From NCBI GenBank assembly GCA_007121485.1, contig SKKM01000249.1:1-17141 (forward strand): a stretch of 17,141 nucleotides of DNA. Direction: 5' to 3'. Below the pieces are notes generated by a model. It did not search any database. It was not told the DNA's origin and saw nothing but the letters and a program-made list of their open reading frames with translations. This document shows positions 1 to 6,955 of the stretch, piece by piece. The position numbers and the translations under genes are program-made. Positions within the stretch are counted from its first letter, which is position 1. The number at the start of each line of letters is the position of its first letter. The stretch comes from Wenzhouxiangella sp. (GTDB taxonomy: Bacteria > Pseudomonadota > Gammaproteobacteria > Xanthomonadales > Wenzhouxiangellaceae).

Positions 1-986
1 CGGCCCAGCACGCGTTCCATGGTTTCCAGGTACAGGCGCTCACGGGTCACCTCCGGCGCACGGGTGTACTCGGCCAGGATGGCCACGAAGCGGTCGGCGT
101 CACCGGTCGACCGGGCGATGATGGCTTCGCGGTAGGCCTGGGCTTCTTCCAGCACGCGGGCGGCGCGACCACGCGCCTCCGGCACCACCTGGTTGGCATA
201 GGCCTGCGCTTCGTTGGCGAAACGGATCTGGTCTTCGCGCGCCCGGACCACGTCGTCGAAGGCAGCCCGCACCTGCGCGGGCGGACGGACTTCCTGCAGG
301 TTGAACGAGGTCAACTCAATGCCGGCGTCCAGACGCTCCAGGATTTCAATCAGCAAGGCCTGGGTGTCCAGCGCGATCTGGCCACGCCCGATCTCCAGGA
401 TGAAGTCCATGTTGTTGGTACCGACGATTTCGCGCATGGCGCTGTCGGCCGCATGGCCCAGGGCCTCTTCCGGCTCCTGCACGTTGAACAGGAAGTTTTC
501 CGGCTGGAACACCCGATACTGCACGGCAAAGGCCAGCTCGATCAGGTTCTCGTCGCCGGTCAGCATGCGCGAGGAACTTTCCAGCGACCGGACGCGGGTG
601 ACGTTGACCCGCTCGACCATGTCGATCGGCCGCGGCAGCGTGAAGTTCAGGCCCGGCGTCAGGGTCCGGACGTGTTCACCGAAGCGCAGGACCACGCCGC
701 GCTCGGCTTCGTCGATGATGTGCACGGAGTTCCAGGCGATCCAGATCACCAGCAGCAGGCCGATCAGCAGGCCGATGCCGCCCAGCGACGGGCCGCCGCT
801 GCCGCTTCCGCCCTCGCGCGAGCTGCCGCCGTCGCCGCCGCCGCCCATGATTTTCTTCAAGCGACGCTGAACGTTGGCAAATACCTCGTCGAGATCGGGG
901 GGCTGCTGTCCGCCGCCGCCTTTCCAGGGGTCGCGGTCACCGCCGCCATTACCGCCGCTTCCGCGTCCGGGTTCATTCCAGGGCAT
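1..986 (-). CDS. hflK: HflK, membrane subunit of the HflKC complex (3' end cut by window)
   Basis: HflK forms, with HflC, a large SPFH/prohibitin-type membrane assembly around the FtsH protease and modulates FtsH proteolysis. 328 codons are visible; the C-terminus lies beyond the left edge. The protein starts MPWNEPGRGSG, has a Gly-rich N-terminal region broken by a short charged segment (residues about 31-47), one membrane segment at about 69-85 (GLLIGLLLVIWIAW), then the band-7 domain (EAERGVVLRFGEH, about 92-104) and the long Ala/Glu/Arg helix EAQAYANQVVPEARG. The ATG at 986 is preceded by GGAG six bases upstream. It follows hflX by 138 bases, a gap in which I see only a weak 5-bp hairpin (1026-1039) and no clear promoter. 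Position after hflX is the standard gammaproteobacterial order, so hflC is expected next. Confidence 0.95.
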   Translation of the reverse strand, partial: MPWNEPGRGSGGNGGGDRDPWKGGGGQQPPDLDEVFANVQRRLKKIMGGGGDGGSSREGGSGSGGPSLGGIGLLIGLLLVIWIAWNSVHIIDEAERGVVLRFGEHVRTLTPGLNFTLPRPIDMVERVNVTRVRSLESSSRMLTGDENLIELAFAVQYRVFQPENFLFNVQEPEEALGHAADSAMREIVGTNNMDFILEIGRGQIALDTQALLIEILERLDAGIELTSFNLQEVRPPAQVRAAFDDVVRAREDQIRFANEAQAYANQVVPEARGRAARVLEEAQAYREAIIARSTGDADRFVAILAEYTRAPEVTRERLYLETMERVLG

Positions 987-1124
987 TGCTGTCTCCGTAA
1001 CTATGCGATGCAAAGGCAGGCGATACCGCCGACGGGCGGCTTGCCGGTCGACTCGATGGGGTGGTCTCGCTGTGCCAGACGATCCGGGTTTTCAAGAGGT
1101 CGATTGGGCTCCCGGTCAAGCCCG

Positions 1125-2432
1125 TTAGTTTAGCAACAGATCGCGCGCTAGTTTGCCATCCAGGCCGTCAAGTCGCGTCAAGGCACGCAAGTCGCGTCGG
1201 GCCAGGTCAACCTGCAGCCGAACACCGCCGTCGTCCTCGACCTGCTCGTCGCGGACACCACCGAGGTCGAACAGCCGCGAGCGCAGACGCTGGCCTTCCG
1301 GCGGCAGCCGGATTTCGCGCCGGATCCGCCCTTCGCCCACGCGTTCGGCAATGCAGCTGCGCAGGGCATCGAGCCCGTCACCGGTCGCGGCCGACAGCCA
1401 GACTGATTCGACCACGCCGTCGGCGTCGCGTTCCACGGCCGCCGCCTGCTGGTTGAGATCGATCTTGTTGTACACGGTCAGCCTGGGCAATTCGGCGGCG
1501 CCGATCTGGTCGAGCACCTCTTCGACCACGGCCATGTGGCGCTTGCGGTCCGGGTCCGAGGCGTCCACCACATGAATTACCAGGCTGGCGGCCAGGGTCT
1601 CTTCCAGGGTCGCGCGGAACGCCGCAATCAGTTCGTGCGGCAGCTCGCGGATGAAGCCCACGGTATCGCTGAGCAGGATGGGTGAGCCGTCGACGCCGTC
1701 GATGCGGCGCACGGTCGGGTCCAGGGTCGCGAACAGCTGGTCCCGGGCCATGACGCGGGACTCGGTCAGGCGGTTGAACAGGGTCGATTTGCCGGCATTG
1801 GTGTAGCCGACCAGCGCCACCAGCGGAATCTCGCTGCGGCGGCGGCCGCGCCGGCCCTGCTCCCGACGCTGCTCGACCCGCGCCAGCCGGGCGCTGAGCT
1901 GCCGGATACGATCGCCCAGCAGCCTCCGGTCGGTTTCCAGCTGGGTTTCACCGGGACCGCGCAGGCCAATGCCGCCGCGCTGGCGCTCCAGGTGGGTCCA
2001 GCCGCGCACCAGGCGCGTCGACAAGTGCCTGAGCTGGGCCAGTTCAACCTGCAGCTTGCCCTCGTGCGAGCGGGCGCGCTGGGCGAAGATGTCGAGAATC
2101 AGCGTGGTCCGGTCGAGCACGTTGCATTTCAGGGCGCGCGCCAGGTTGCGCTCCTGGATCGGGCTCAGGCGGCCGTTGACCAGGACCAGGGCGATCTCCT
2201 CGCCCTCCACCAGCTCCCTGACCTCGTCGACCTTGCCCGCGCCGACGAAAAACTTCGGGTCCGGCCGATCGCGCGGCGCCTGCACCTCAACCACGACCTC
2301 GAGCCCGGCCGATTCGGCCAGGCGGCGAAACTCTTCGCGACTGTCGGCGTCGTCCGACGCGGTGATGACCGGGTGCAGCAACAGCGTGCGATTCGAACTC
2401 GCACGGACTGGCGATTCCTCAGTGGAAATCAG
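1125..2432 (-). CDS. hflX: HflX, ribosome-associated GTPase
   Basis: HflX is an Obg-family GTPase that binds and splits stalled 70S ribosomes or 50S particles under stress. About 435 aa, close to the E. coli length. Seen: HflX N-domain (DPKFFVGAGKVDEV, about 58-71), the family signature RGWTHLERQRGGIGLRGPGE (about 143-162), a coiled region (about 170-200), G1 GYTNAGKST (about 209-217), G3 DTVGFI (about 256-261) and G4 NKID (about 322-325). There is no in-frame ATG, GTG or TTG between the middle of hfq and the TTG at 2381. I chose CTG at 2432 because CTGA would overlap the hfq TGA exactly like the ATGA overlaps elsewhere in this window, GGGGAGG lies about 10 bases upstream, and the resulting N-terminus has the family length. 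ATT at 2429 or TTG at 2381 (which trims the first beta strand) are alternatives. A much longer reading from ATG 2768 would run through all of hfq in another frame and is not credible. Confidence 0.9.
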   Translation of the reverse strand: MISTEESPVRASSNRTLLLHPVITASDDADSREEFRRLAESAGLEVVVEVQAPRDRPDPKFFVGAGKVDEVRELVEGEEIALVLVNGRLSPIQERNLARALKCNVLDRTTLILDIFAQRARSHEGKLQVELAQLRHLSTRLVRGWTHLERQRGGIGLRGPGETQLETDRRLLGDRIRQLSARLARVEQRREQGRRGRRRSEIPLVALVGYTNAGKSTLFNRLTESRVMARDQLFATLDPTVRRIDGVDGSPILLSDTVGFIRELPHELIAAFRATLEETLAASLVIHVVDASDPDRKRHMAVVEEVLDQIGAAELPRLTVYNKIDLNQQAAAVERDADGVVESVWLSAATGDGLDALRSCIAERVGEGRIRREIRLPPEGQRLRSRLFDLGGVRDEQVEDDGGVRLQVDLARRDLRALTRLDGLDGKLARDLLLN

Positions 2433-2668
2433 GAGTCTTCGTCCTCCCCGTCCGGCGCCAGGCGCACGTTGCGCGCCGGCACGACCGTCGAGATCGCATG
2501 CTTGTAGATCATCTGGCTGACGGAGTTCTTCAGCAACACGACGAAATTGTCGAAAGATTCGATCTGGCCCTGCAGCTTGATGCCATTGACCAGGTAGATC
2601 GACACCGGCACCCGCTCGCGCCGCAGCGCGTTCAGAAACGGATCCTGTAGAGATTGCCCCTTGGACAT
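2429..2668 (-). CDS. hfq: Hfq, RNA chaperone
   Basis: Hfq is a hexameric Sm-like RNA chaperone that pairs small RNAs with mRNAs. The 79-aa product is nearly identical to E. coli Hfq over the Sm core: MSKGQSLQDPFLNALRRERV (1-20) contains proximal-face Q8 and D9 and rim residues R16/R17; IYLVNGIKLQGQIESFDNF forms Sm1; YKHAIS (55-60) is the Sm2 signature. The start at 2668 is chosen over an in-frame ATG at 2740 because MSKGQSLQ matches the family start and AAGGAG lies about 8 bases upstream. The C-terminal tail is very short (about residues 71-79) and ends in the acidic GEDEDS; the E. coli protein has about 102 residues with a longer disordered tail that also ends acidic. The gene lies 29 bases after miaA and overlaps the presumed hflX start by 4 bases. 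Confidence 0.98.
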   Translation of the reverse strand: MSKGQSLQDPFLNALRRERVPVSIYLVNGIKLQGQIESFDNFVVLLKNSVSQMIYKHAISTVVPARNVRLAPDGEDEDS

Positions 2669-2697
2669 GCCTGCACTCCTTCGGTGGCTCTGTATCG

Positions 2698-3720
2698 TTA
2701 TTGTTCGGTCGGCGGCGCGCCCTGGCGCTCCGCTTGCCACTGATCCCGCCCGAACCCGAACCCTGCAACCAGGGCGGCGAATCCGGCGGCCTGCCTTACT
2801 ACCATTCCGACTACTGCCGGATGGTCGGAATCATACCAGAGGGTTTGCGAAAATTTGCGAAAGCCCGTCAGCTGGCGTTTGGCCAGCTGACGGGTTGCGG
2901 CGGCGATGCGGGCAGGCAGGCAGGCCGCGTCCAGACCGCGCTCCAGCCCCTCCCACACCTGCCGGTAGCCGACGCTGCGCATGGCCGGGCAGTCGGCGCG
3001 CAGGTCGGGGCGCCGGCGCAGGGCGCGCACCTCGTCGACCAGGCCGGACTGCAGCATCGTGGCCGCCCGCTGCCCGATGCGCTCGTGCAAGCGCTTGCGC
3101 GAGGCCGCGGTCAGGACCAGTCGCAGGCTGGGAAAACGCGGCAGACGCGGCTGGCTGTGGTGTGCGCTCAGGCCCTTCCCGGTCAGCTCCAGCACCTCCA
3201 GCGCGCGCTGGATGCGTTGCGGGTCGCTGGGCCGAATGCGCCGCGCACTGTCCGGGTCGCGCTGGGCCAGCTCCCGATGCAGCGCCTCCCAGCCGTGTTC
3301 CCCGGCCCGGCGCGCCAGCCGCGCGCGCAAGTCGGGATCGGCCGCCGGCAGCGGGTCCAGACCATACAGCAGGGCACGAAAATACAGGTTGGTGCCGCCC
3401 ACCAGCAGCGGCGTTTTCCCCGCGGCGGCCGCCGCAAGCATGGCGGCTTCCGCGTCGGCGACGAACTCGGCCGCCGAATAGGCCTGCTCGGGCTCGCGAA
3501 TGTCGATCAGGGCATGCGGATAGCGGGCCAGGGTTTCGGAGTCGAGCTTGGCCGAGCCGACGTCGAGTCCGCGGTAGACCTGGGCCGAATCCACGCTGAT
3601 CAGGCTGACCGGCAGGCGGTCGTGCAGCGCCAGGGCCAGGCCGGTCTTGCCGGCCGCGGTCGGTCCCATCAGCAGGATCGCCGGCGGCAGCGCGCCCGCG
3701 GCGCCGGGGCTACTGGCCAC
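2698..3720 (-). CDS. miaA: MiaA, tRNA dimethylallyltransferase
   Basis: MiaA transfers a dimethylallyl group to N6 of A37 in tRNAs reading UNN codons, the first step to ms2i6A. The 340-aa protein shows the P-loop GPTAAGKT (19-26), DSAQVYR (44-50), GGTNLYF (108-114), RSVGYRQ (248-254) and the C-terminal RQLAKRQLT (277-285) that belongs to the tRNA-binding part. It is some 25 residues longer than the usual roughly 315; the extra lies at the C-terminus (about 305-340, Ala/Gly/Phe-rich, then polar) and has no domain I recognise. The ATG at 3720 lies inside the end of mutL (11-base overlap), indicating translational coupling. The last 200 bases carry several structured repeats described separately. 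Order mutL-miaA-hfq is standard. Confidence 0.97.
   Translation of the reverse strand: MASSPGAAGALPPAILLMGPTAAGKTGLALALHDRLPVSLISVDSAQVYRGLDVGSAKLDSETLARYPHALIDIREPEQAYSAAEFVADAEAAMLAAAAAGKTPLLVGGTNLYFRALLYGLDPLPAADPDLRARLARRAGEHGWEALHRELAQRDPDSARRIRPSDPQRIQRALEVLELTGKGLSAHHSQPRLPRFPSLRLVLTAASRKRLHERIGQRAATMLQSGLVDEVRALRRRPDLRADCPAMRSVGYRQVWEGLERGLDAACLPARIAAATRQLAKRQLTGFRKFSQTLWYDSDHPAVVGMVVRQAAGFAALVAGFGFGRDQWQAERQGAPPTEQ
2804..2831. repeat. 8-bp perfect inverted repeat next to the hfq promoter candidate
   Basis: ATTCCGAC (2804-2811) and GTCGGAAT (2824-2831) are perfect reverse complements separated by 12 bases. The repeat lies in the 3' end of miaA, immediately downstream of the candidate hfq -10 element, so it could be an operator or a hairpin at the 5' end of an hfq transcript. 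There is no T-run after it, so it is not an intrinsic terminator. Chance occurrence in coding DNA is possible. Confidence 0.5.
2830..2838 (-). promoter_or_regulatory. Candidate extended -10 promoter for hfq inside miaA
   Basis: On the minus strand TGG-TATGAT (2838-2830) fits an extended -10 element (TGn followed by a TATAAT-like hexamer). No good -35 box is visible 16-18 bases upstream, which is tolerated by extended -10 promoters. It lies about 160 bases before the hfq ATG, within the miaA coding region. In E. coli hfq is also transcribed from promoters inside miaA, which supports the placement. A single motif in coding DNA is weak evidence. Confidence 0.35.
2844..2863. repeat. Two tandem copies of a 10-bp repeat in miaA
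   Basis: TTTGCGAAAA and TTTGCGAAAG stand head to tail at 2844-2853 and 2854-2863, differing in one base. On the coding strand they encode part of FRKFSQ near the end of MiaA. The block is AT-rich relative to its surroundings and lies between the perfect hairpin at 2864-2894 and the candidate hfq promoter. Confidence 0.6.
2864..2894. repeat. Perfect 13-bp hairpin inside miaA, upstream of hfq
   Basis: CCCGTCAGCTGGC (2864-2876) and GCCAGCTGACGGG (2882-2894) are perfect reverse complements with a 5-base loop. On the minus strand the hairpin encodes most of the conserved MiaA segment RQLAKRQLTG, so part of the symmetry follows from the repeated Arg-Gln-Leu, but codon choice makes the pairing complete. 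In RNA this would be a very stable stem about 200 bases upstream of the hfq start. It is not followed by a T-run on either strand. Confidence 0.75.
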
Positions 3721-5452
3721 GCAGGAACAACTGGTCGAGGGCCTTCATGTCCAGCTGAACCCAGGTCGGCCGCCCGTGGTTGCACTGATCGCTGCGCTCG
3801 GTGCGCTCCATGTCGCGCAGCAAGGCGTTCATTTCGTCCAGGTTCAGGCGCCGATTGGCGCGCACCGAGCCGTGGCAGGCCATGCTCGACAGCAGGCGGT
3901 CGATATGCCCCTCGACCCGATCGCTGCGGCCCAGTTCGACCAGGTCCGCCAGCACGTCGCGGACCAGTTGCAGCACGTCGCCGCCGACCAGCAGCGCCGG
4001 CACCGAGCGGATCGTGATCGACTCCGGCCCCGAGGGCTGCAGCTCGAAACCCAGCCGCGCCAGCGACTCGGCGTGCTGCTCCAGGGCGCGCAGCTCCCCG
4101 GCCGATACCGCCAGGCGCTCGGGCACCAGCAGGGTCTGCGCCCTGACCCGGGCCTCTCCCCAGGACTGCTTGAGCTGCTCGTAGACGATGCGCTCGTGGG
4201 CGGCGTGCATGTCGACGATGACCAGCCCGTGGGCGTTTTCGGCCAGCACGAACACCCCGTGCACCTGGGCCAGGGCGAAGCCCAGCGGCGGCAGATCCCC
4301 GGCAGCGGCAGCGGCCGCGGCCGCCGGCGCGACGGTGGCCAGGCGGCCGTAGCGGGCCATGGTCTCGGCCACGCTCAGGCCCAGGCCGGTCTGGGTGCCG
4401 CCCCCCGGCCAGGCGGAAGCCGCGGCCTGGGGCGCAGCTACCGCGGCCCCGCGCGGCCGGGTTTCGCTCAGGGCACGGTGGATGCTGGAGAACAGGAAGT
4501 CATGGACCTTGCGCCCGTCGCGGAAACGCACCTCGGTCTTCTGCGGGTGCACGTTGACGTCGACGCGCCGGGGATCGATGCGGAAATGCAGCACGAAGGC
4601 CGGATGGCGTCCGTGGAACAGCACGTCCTGGTAGGCCTGGCGCACGGCATGGGCGACCAGGCGGTCGCGCACCAGACGGCCGTTGACGAAAAAAAACTGC
4701 AGGTCGGCCTGGCTGCGCGAGAAGGTCGGCCGGGCAATGTAGCCGGTCAAGGCCAGACCGTCGTGTTCGCTCTCCAATTCGAGCGCGTGCTCGATGAAGT
4801 CCTGGCCGCAGACTTCGGCCACGCGGCGGCGGCTTCCGGCCGACTCGCTGACCGACGGCAGGCGGCGCAGCGCGCGCCCGTTGTGCACCAACTCGAAGCC
4901 GCAGCCCGGGTTGGCCAGCGCCAGGCGGCGCACCACGTCGTCGATGTGTCCGAACTCGGTGCGCTCGGTACGCACGAACTTGCGCCGCGCCGGCGTATTG
5001 AAAAAGAGATCGCCCACTTCGACCACGGTGCCGGGCGGCATGCCGACCGGCTCCGGCCCGGTCACCCGACCATGCTCGGCCCGCAGTTCGGCCCCGGCGT
5101 CGGCCGCGTGCGGCCGCGAGGCCAGCCGGAGCCTGGACACCGAGGCAATGGAGGCCAGGGCCTCGCCGCGAAAACCCAGGGTCGCCACGCTTTCCAGGTC
5201 GTCCAGCGAGGCGATCTTGCTGGTCGCGTGCGGGTCCAGGGCCAGCGGCAGTTCCTCGGGCGCAATGCCGCGGCCGTCGTCGGCCACGCGGATGCGGCGC
5301 AGCCCGCCCTCGTCGACCTCGATGCGGATGCGGCTGGAACCGGCGTCAAGGCTGTTTTCCAGCAGTTCCTTGACCACCGAGGCGGGACGCTCGACCACCT
5401 CGCCGGCGGCAATCTGGTTGATGAGGTGCTCGGGCAGCTTGCGGATCGGCAT
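3710..5452 (-). CDS. mutL: MutL, mismatch repair ATPase with intrinsic endonuclease motifs
   Basis: MutL couples MutS mismatch recognition to strand incision. The 580-aa protein has the GHKL ATPase N-domain: KELLENSLDAG (28-38, with E29 and N33), DDGRGI (58-63), ATSKI (76-80), GFRGEAL (93-99), and VHPQKTEVRF (301-310). A Pro/Ala-rich linker (about 330-390) leads to a C-terminal domain with DMHAAHERIVYE (414-425), ACHGSVRAN (525-533) and CNHGRPT (557-563). These match the metal-binding motifs DQHA(X)2E(X)4E, ACR and C(P/x)HGRP of endonuclease-type MutL, absent from E. coli MutL; the Gln of DQHA is Met here. I infer a MutH-independent pathway. An 8-T homopolymer on the coding strand (4697-4690) encodes FFF at 253-255. 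The ATG at 5452 lies 48 bases after the amidase gene; no strong Shine-Dalgarno sequence is seen. Confidence 0.97.
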   Translation of the reverse strand: MPIRKLPEHLINQIAAGEVVERPASVVKELLENSLDAGSSRIRIEVDEGGLRRIRVADDGRGIAPEELPLALDPHATSKIASLDDLESVATLGFRGEALASIASVSRLRLASRPHAADAGAELRAEHGRVTGPEPVGMPPGTVVEVGDLFFNTPARRKFVRTERTEFGHIDDVVRRLALANPGCGFELVHNGRALRRLPSVSESAGSRRRVAEVCGQDFIEHALELESEHDGLALTGYIARPTFSRSQADLQFFFVNGRLVRDRLVAHAVRQAYQDVLFHGRHPAFVLHFRIDPRRVDVNVHPQKTEVRFRDGRKVHDFLFSSIHRALSETRPRGAAVAAPQAAASAWPGGGTQTGLGLSVAETMARYGRLATVAPAAAAAAAAGDLPPLGFALAQVHGVFVLAENAHGLVIVDMHAAHERIVYEQLKQSWGEARVRAQTLLVPERLAVSAGELRALEQHAESLARLGFELQPSGPESITIRSVPALLVGGDVLQLVRDVLADLVELGRSDRVEGHIDRLLSSMACHGSVRANRRLNLDEMNALLRDMERTERSDQCNHGRPTWVQLDMKALDQLFLRGQ

Positions 5453-5500
5453 GCCGCGCAGTGTAAAGGAAACCGTTCGGGCGTTAAGGACCCGGGGTTC

Positions 5501-6814
5501 TCAAGAGTTGGAGGGGATGACCAGGACGGCGCCGGGGTGGATCACGTCGCCGTTGAGATTGTTGGCCGCGCGCAGCTGGGAGACGCTGACCTGGTAGCGC
5601 TGGGCGATCACGCCCAGGGTGTCGCCGCGCTGCACCACGTGCTGGTGACTGCCGTTGCGATTGGCGGCAAACCAGGTGCCCTGCGGCGCGCTGCGCAGAA
5701 AATGGTAGCGGACGCCGCTGGCGATCGCGTTGGCCACCTGGCGCCGGTGCGCCGGCGTGTTGAGGGCCTGCTCGTCCTGCGGGTTGCTGATGAAACCGAC
5801 TTCGATCAGGACACTGGGAACGTCCGGCGCGCGCAGGACCACGAAGTTGGCGCGCTCGACGTTGCTGCGGTGCACGCGCCCGACCGACCCCAGCTGCCGG
5901 AGCAGCTGCTCGGCGGCGTCCTCGCTGTATTCCAGGGCCGCGCTCTGCGACAGGTCCAGCAGCACCGAACTCAGCATGTCATCGGTCTGGTTCAGCGGCA
6001 CGCCGCCGATCAGGTCGGCCTTGTTTTCCCGCTGCGCCAGCAGGCGGGCGGCCTGGCTGGAAGCGCCGCTGCGCGAAAGGATGTAGACCGAAGCGCCGCG
6101 GACGCGGAAATCGCGGAAGGAATCGGCGTGGATCGACAGGAACAGGTCGGCGCCGGCATCGCGGGCGCGCTGGTAGCGGGTCTGCAGCGGCAGGAAGTAG
6201 TCGCCGGTGCGCACCATCACCGCGCGCATGCCGGGCATCTCGTTGATGCGCCGCTCGAGTTCGCGCGCAATCGCCAGCGTGACCGTCTTTTCGTAGGTGC
6301 CGCCGGGGCCGATGGCGCCCGGATCCTCGCCGCCGTGACCGGCGTCGATGGCCACGATCATGTCGCGCTGGCCGTTGCTGGAATGGCGAACCGCCTCGCG
6401 CACCCGCTCGGCCGGGCTGGGCGCGCCCTCGGGCTTCAGGTCGATGACCAGGCGGTGTCCGTAGCGTCCGGCCGGGTCAAGCACGAAACTCTGCGGCTGG
6501 ACCTTGCCTTCGAGGTCGAACACCACGCGCACGTCCGTGCCGTTGCGGATGCCGTGGCGCACTCCGGCGATAACGCCGGCGTTGTCGGCGCTGAAGGGCA
6601 GCGTGCCGGCAACCCGCGCATCGCGGATGTCGACGACAAGGCGATACGGGTCTTCCAGGGTGAAAACGCGATAGTCGACGCGCTGATCAAGATCGAGCAC
6701 GGCGCGCGTGTTGTCGGGCCCGGCCCAGATGCGCAGGTTCTGCACTTCCACGGCCCAGGCCGGCCAGACGGCCAGGCTCAGCAGCAGGATCGTGCAGTAT
6801 TTCCAACAACGCAT
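5501..6814 (-). CDS. amiB: AmiB/AmiC-type N-acetylmuramoyl-L-alanine amidase with LysM
   Basis: The enzyme cleaves the amide bond between MurNAc and the stem peptide and splits septal peptidoglycan in the periplasm. Start ATG 6814 is chosen because it gives a signal peptide (MRCWKYCTILLLSLAVWPAWA, cleavage about 21) with GAGG upstream; the open frame extends to 6916 but adds an unlikely leader. Domains: AMIN (about 22-127), zinc amidase Amidase_3 (about 152-372) with H160 (DAGHGG), E175 (YEKT), H229 (SIHAD) and E338 (IEVGF), then a LysM repeat (about 392-433, VVQRGDTLGVIAQRY). Between the Zn ligands is the insert NKADLIGGVPL...LDLSQ (about 264-290), the autoinhibitory helix region of AmiB/AmiC relieved by LytM activators. 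437 aa. It follows nlpD by 141 bases and starts the amiB-mutL-miaA-hfq block. Whether it is AmiB or AmiC cannot be decided; gene order favours amiB. Confidence 0.93.
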   Translation of the reverse strand: MRCWKYCTILLLSLAVWPAWAVEVQNLRIWAGPDNTRAVLDLDQRVDYRVFTLEDPYRLVVDIRDARVAGTLPFSADNAGVIAGVRHGIRNGTDVRVVFDLEGKVQPQSFVLDPAGRYGHRLVIDLKPEGAPSPAERVREAVRHSSNGQRDMIVAIDAGHGGEDPGAIGPGGTYEKTVTLAIARELERRINEMPGMRAVMVRTGDYFLPLQTRYQRARDAGADLFLSIHADSFRDFRVRGASVYILSRSGASSQAARLLAQRENKADLIGGVPLNQTDDMLSSVLLDLSQSAALEYSEDAAEQLLRQLGSVGRVHRSNVERANFVVLRAPDVPSVLIEVGFISNPQDEQALNTPAHRRQVANAIASGVRYHFLRSAPQGTWFAANRNGSHQHVVQRGDTLGVIAQRYQVSVSQLRAANNLNGDVIHPGAVLVIPSNS

Positions 6815-6910
6815 CGGTCGCCTCGTCCAGCAGCGCTCGCCCACATGATGCACTTTCGGGAGGCTTTTTTCAATACAAAACGACGAGATAGGGGCGATTC
6901 CACGAACGCC

Positions 6911-6916
6911 TGTCAA
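6911..6916 (-). promoter_or_regulatory. Candidate -35 box upstream of the amidase operon
   Basis: A perfect TTGACA occurs on the minus strand (6916-6911) in the 141-base nlpD/amiB gap, an AT-richer stretch that is the natural place for a promoter of the mutL operon. The best downstream -10-like sequence, TATCTC (6890-6885), is 20 bases away, longer than the usual 16-18, so the call is weak. No terminator-like hairpin with a T-run was seen on the minus strand after nlpD. Confidence 0.3.
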
Positions 6917-6955
6917 AGATGGCCCGTAGATGGTTAAAAGTTGGCCGACGACGCC

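Noticed and set aside
1026..1039. CCGCC/GGCGG hairpin in the hflX-hflK gap
   Set aside because: A 5-bp stem in GC-rich DNA is expected by chance and no T-run follows.
2433..2768. In-frame N-terminal extension of hflX upstream to ATG 2768
   Set aside because: It would overlap the entire hfq gene and the end of miaA in another frame and adds a composition-driven Arg/Ala/Gly sequence not found in HflX.
6815..6916. Longer amidase start at ATG 6916
   Set aside because: The added 34 residues destroy the N-terminal signal peptide that starts cleanly at 6814, where a Shine-Dalgarno sequence is present.
3647..6937. Plus-strand open frame of 1096 codons antisense to mutL and the amidase gene
   Set aside because: It has no recognisable domains, is low-complexity (Ala, Gly, Arg, Gln, His) and mirrors the codon periodicity of two certain genes on the other strand; such long shadows are normal at this GC content.
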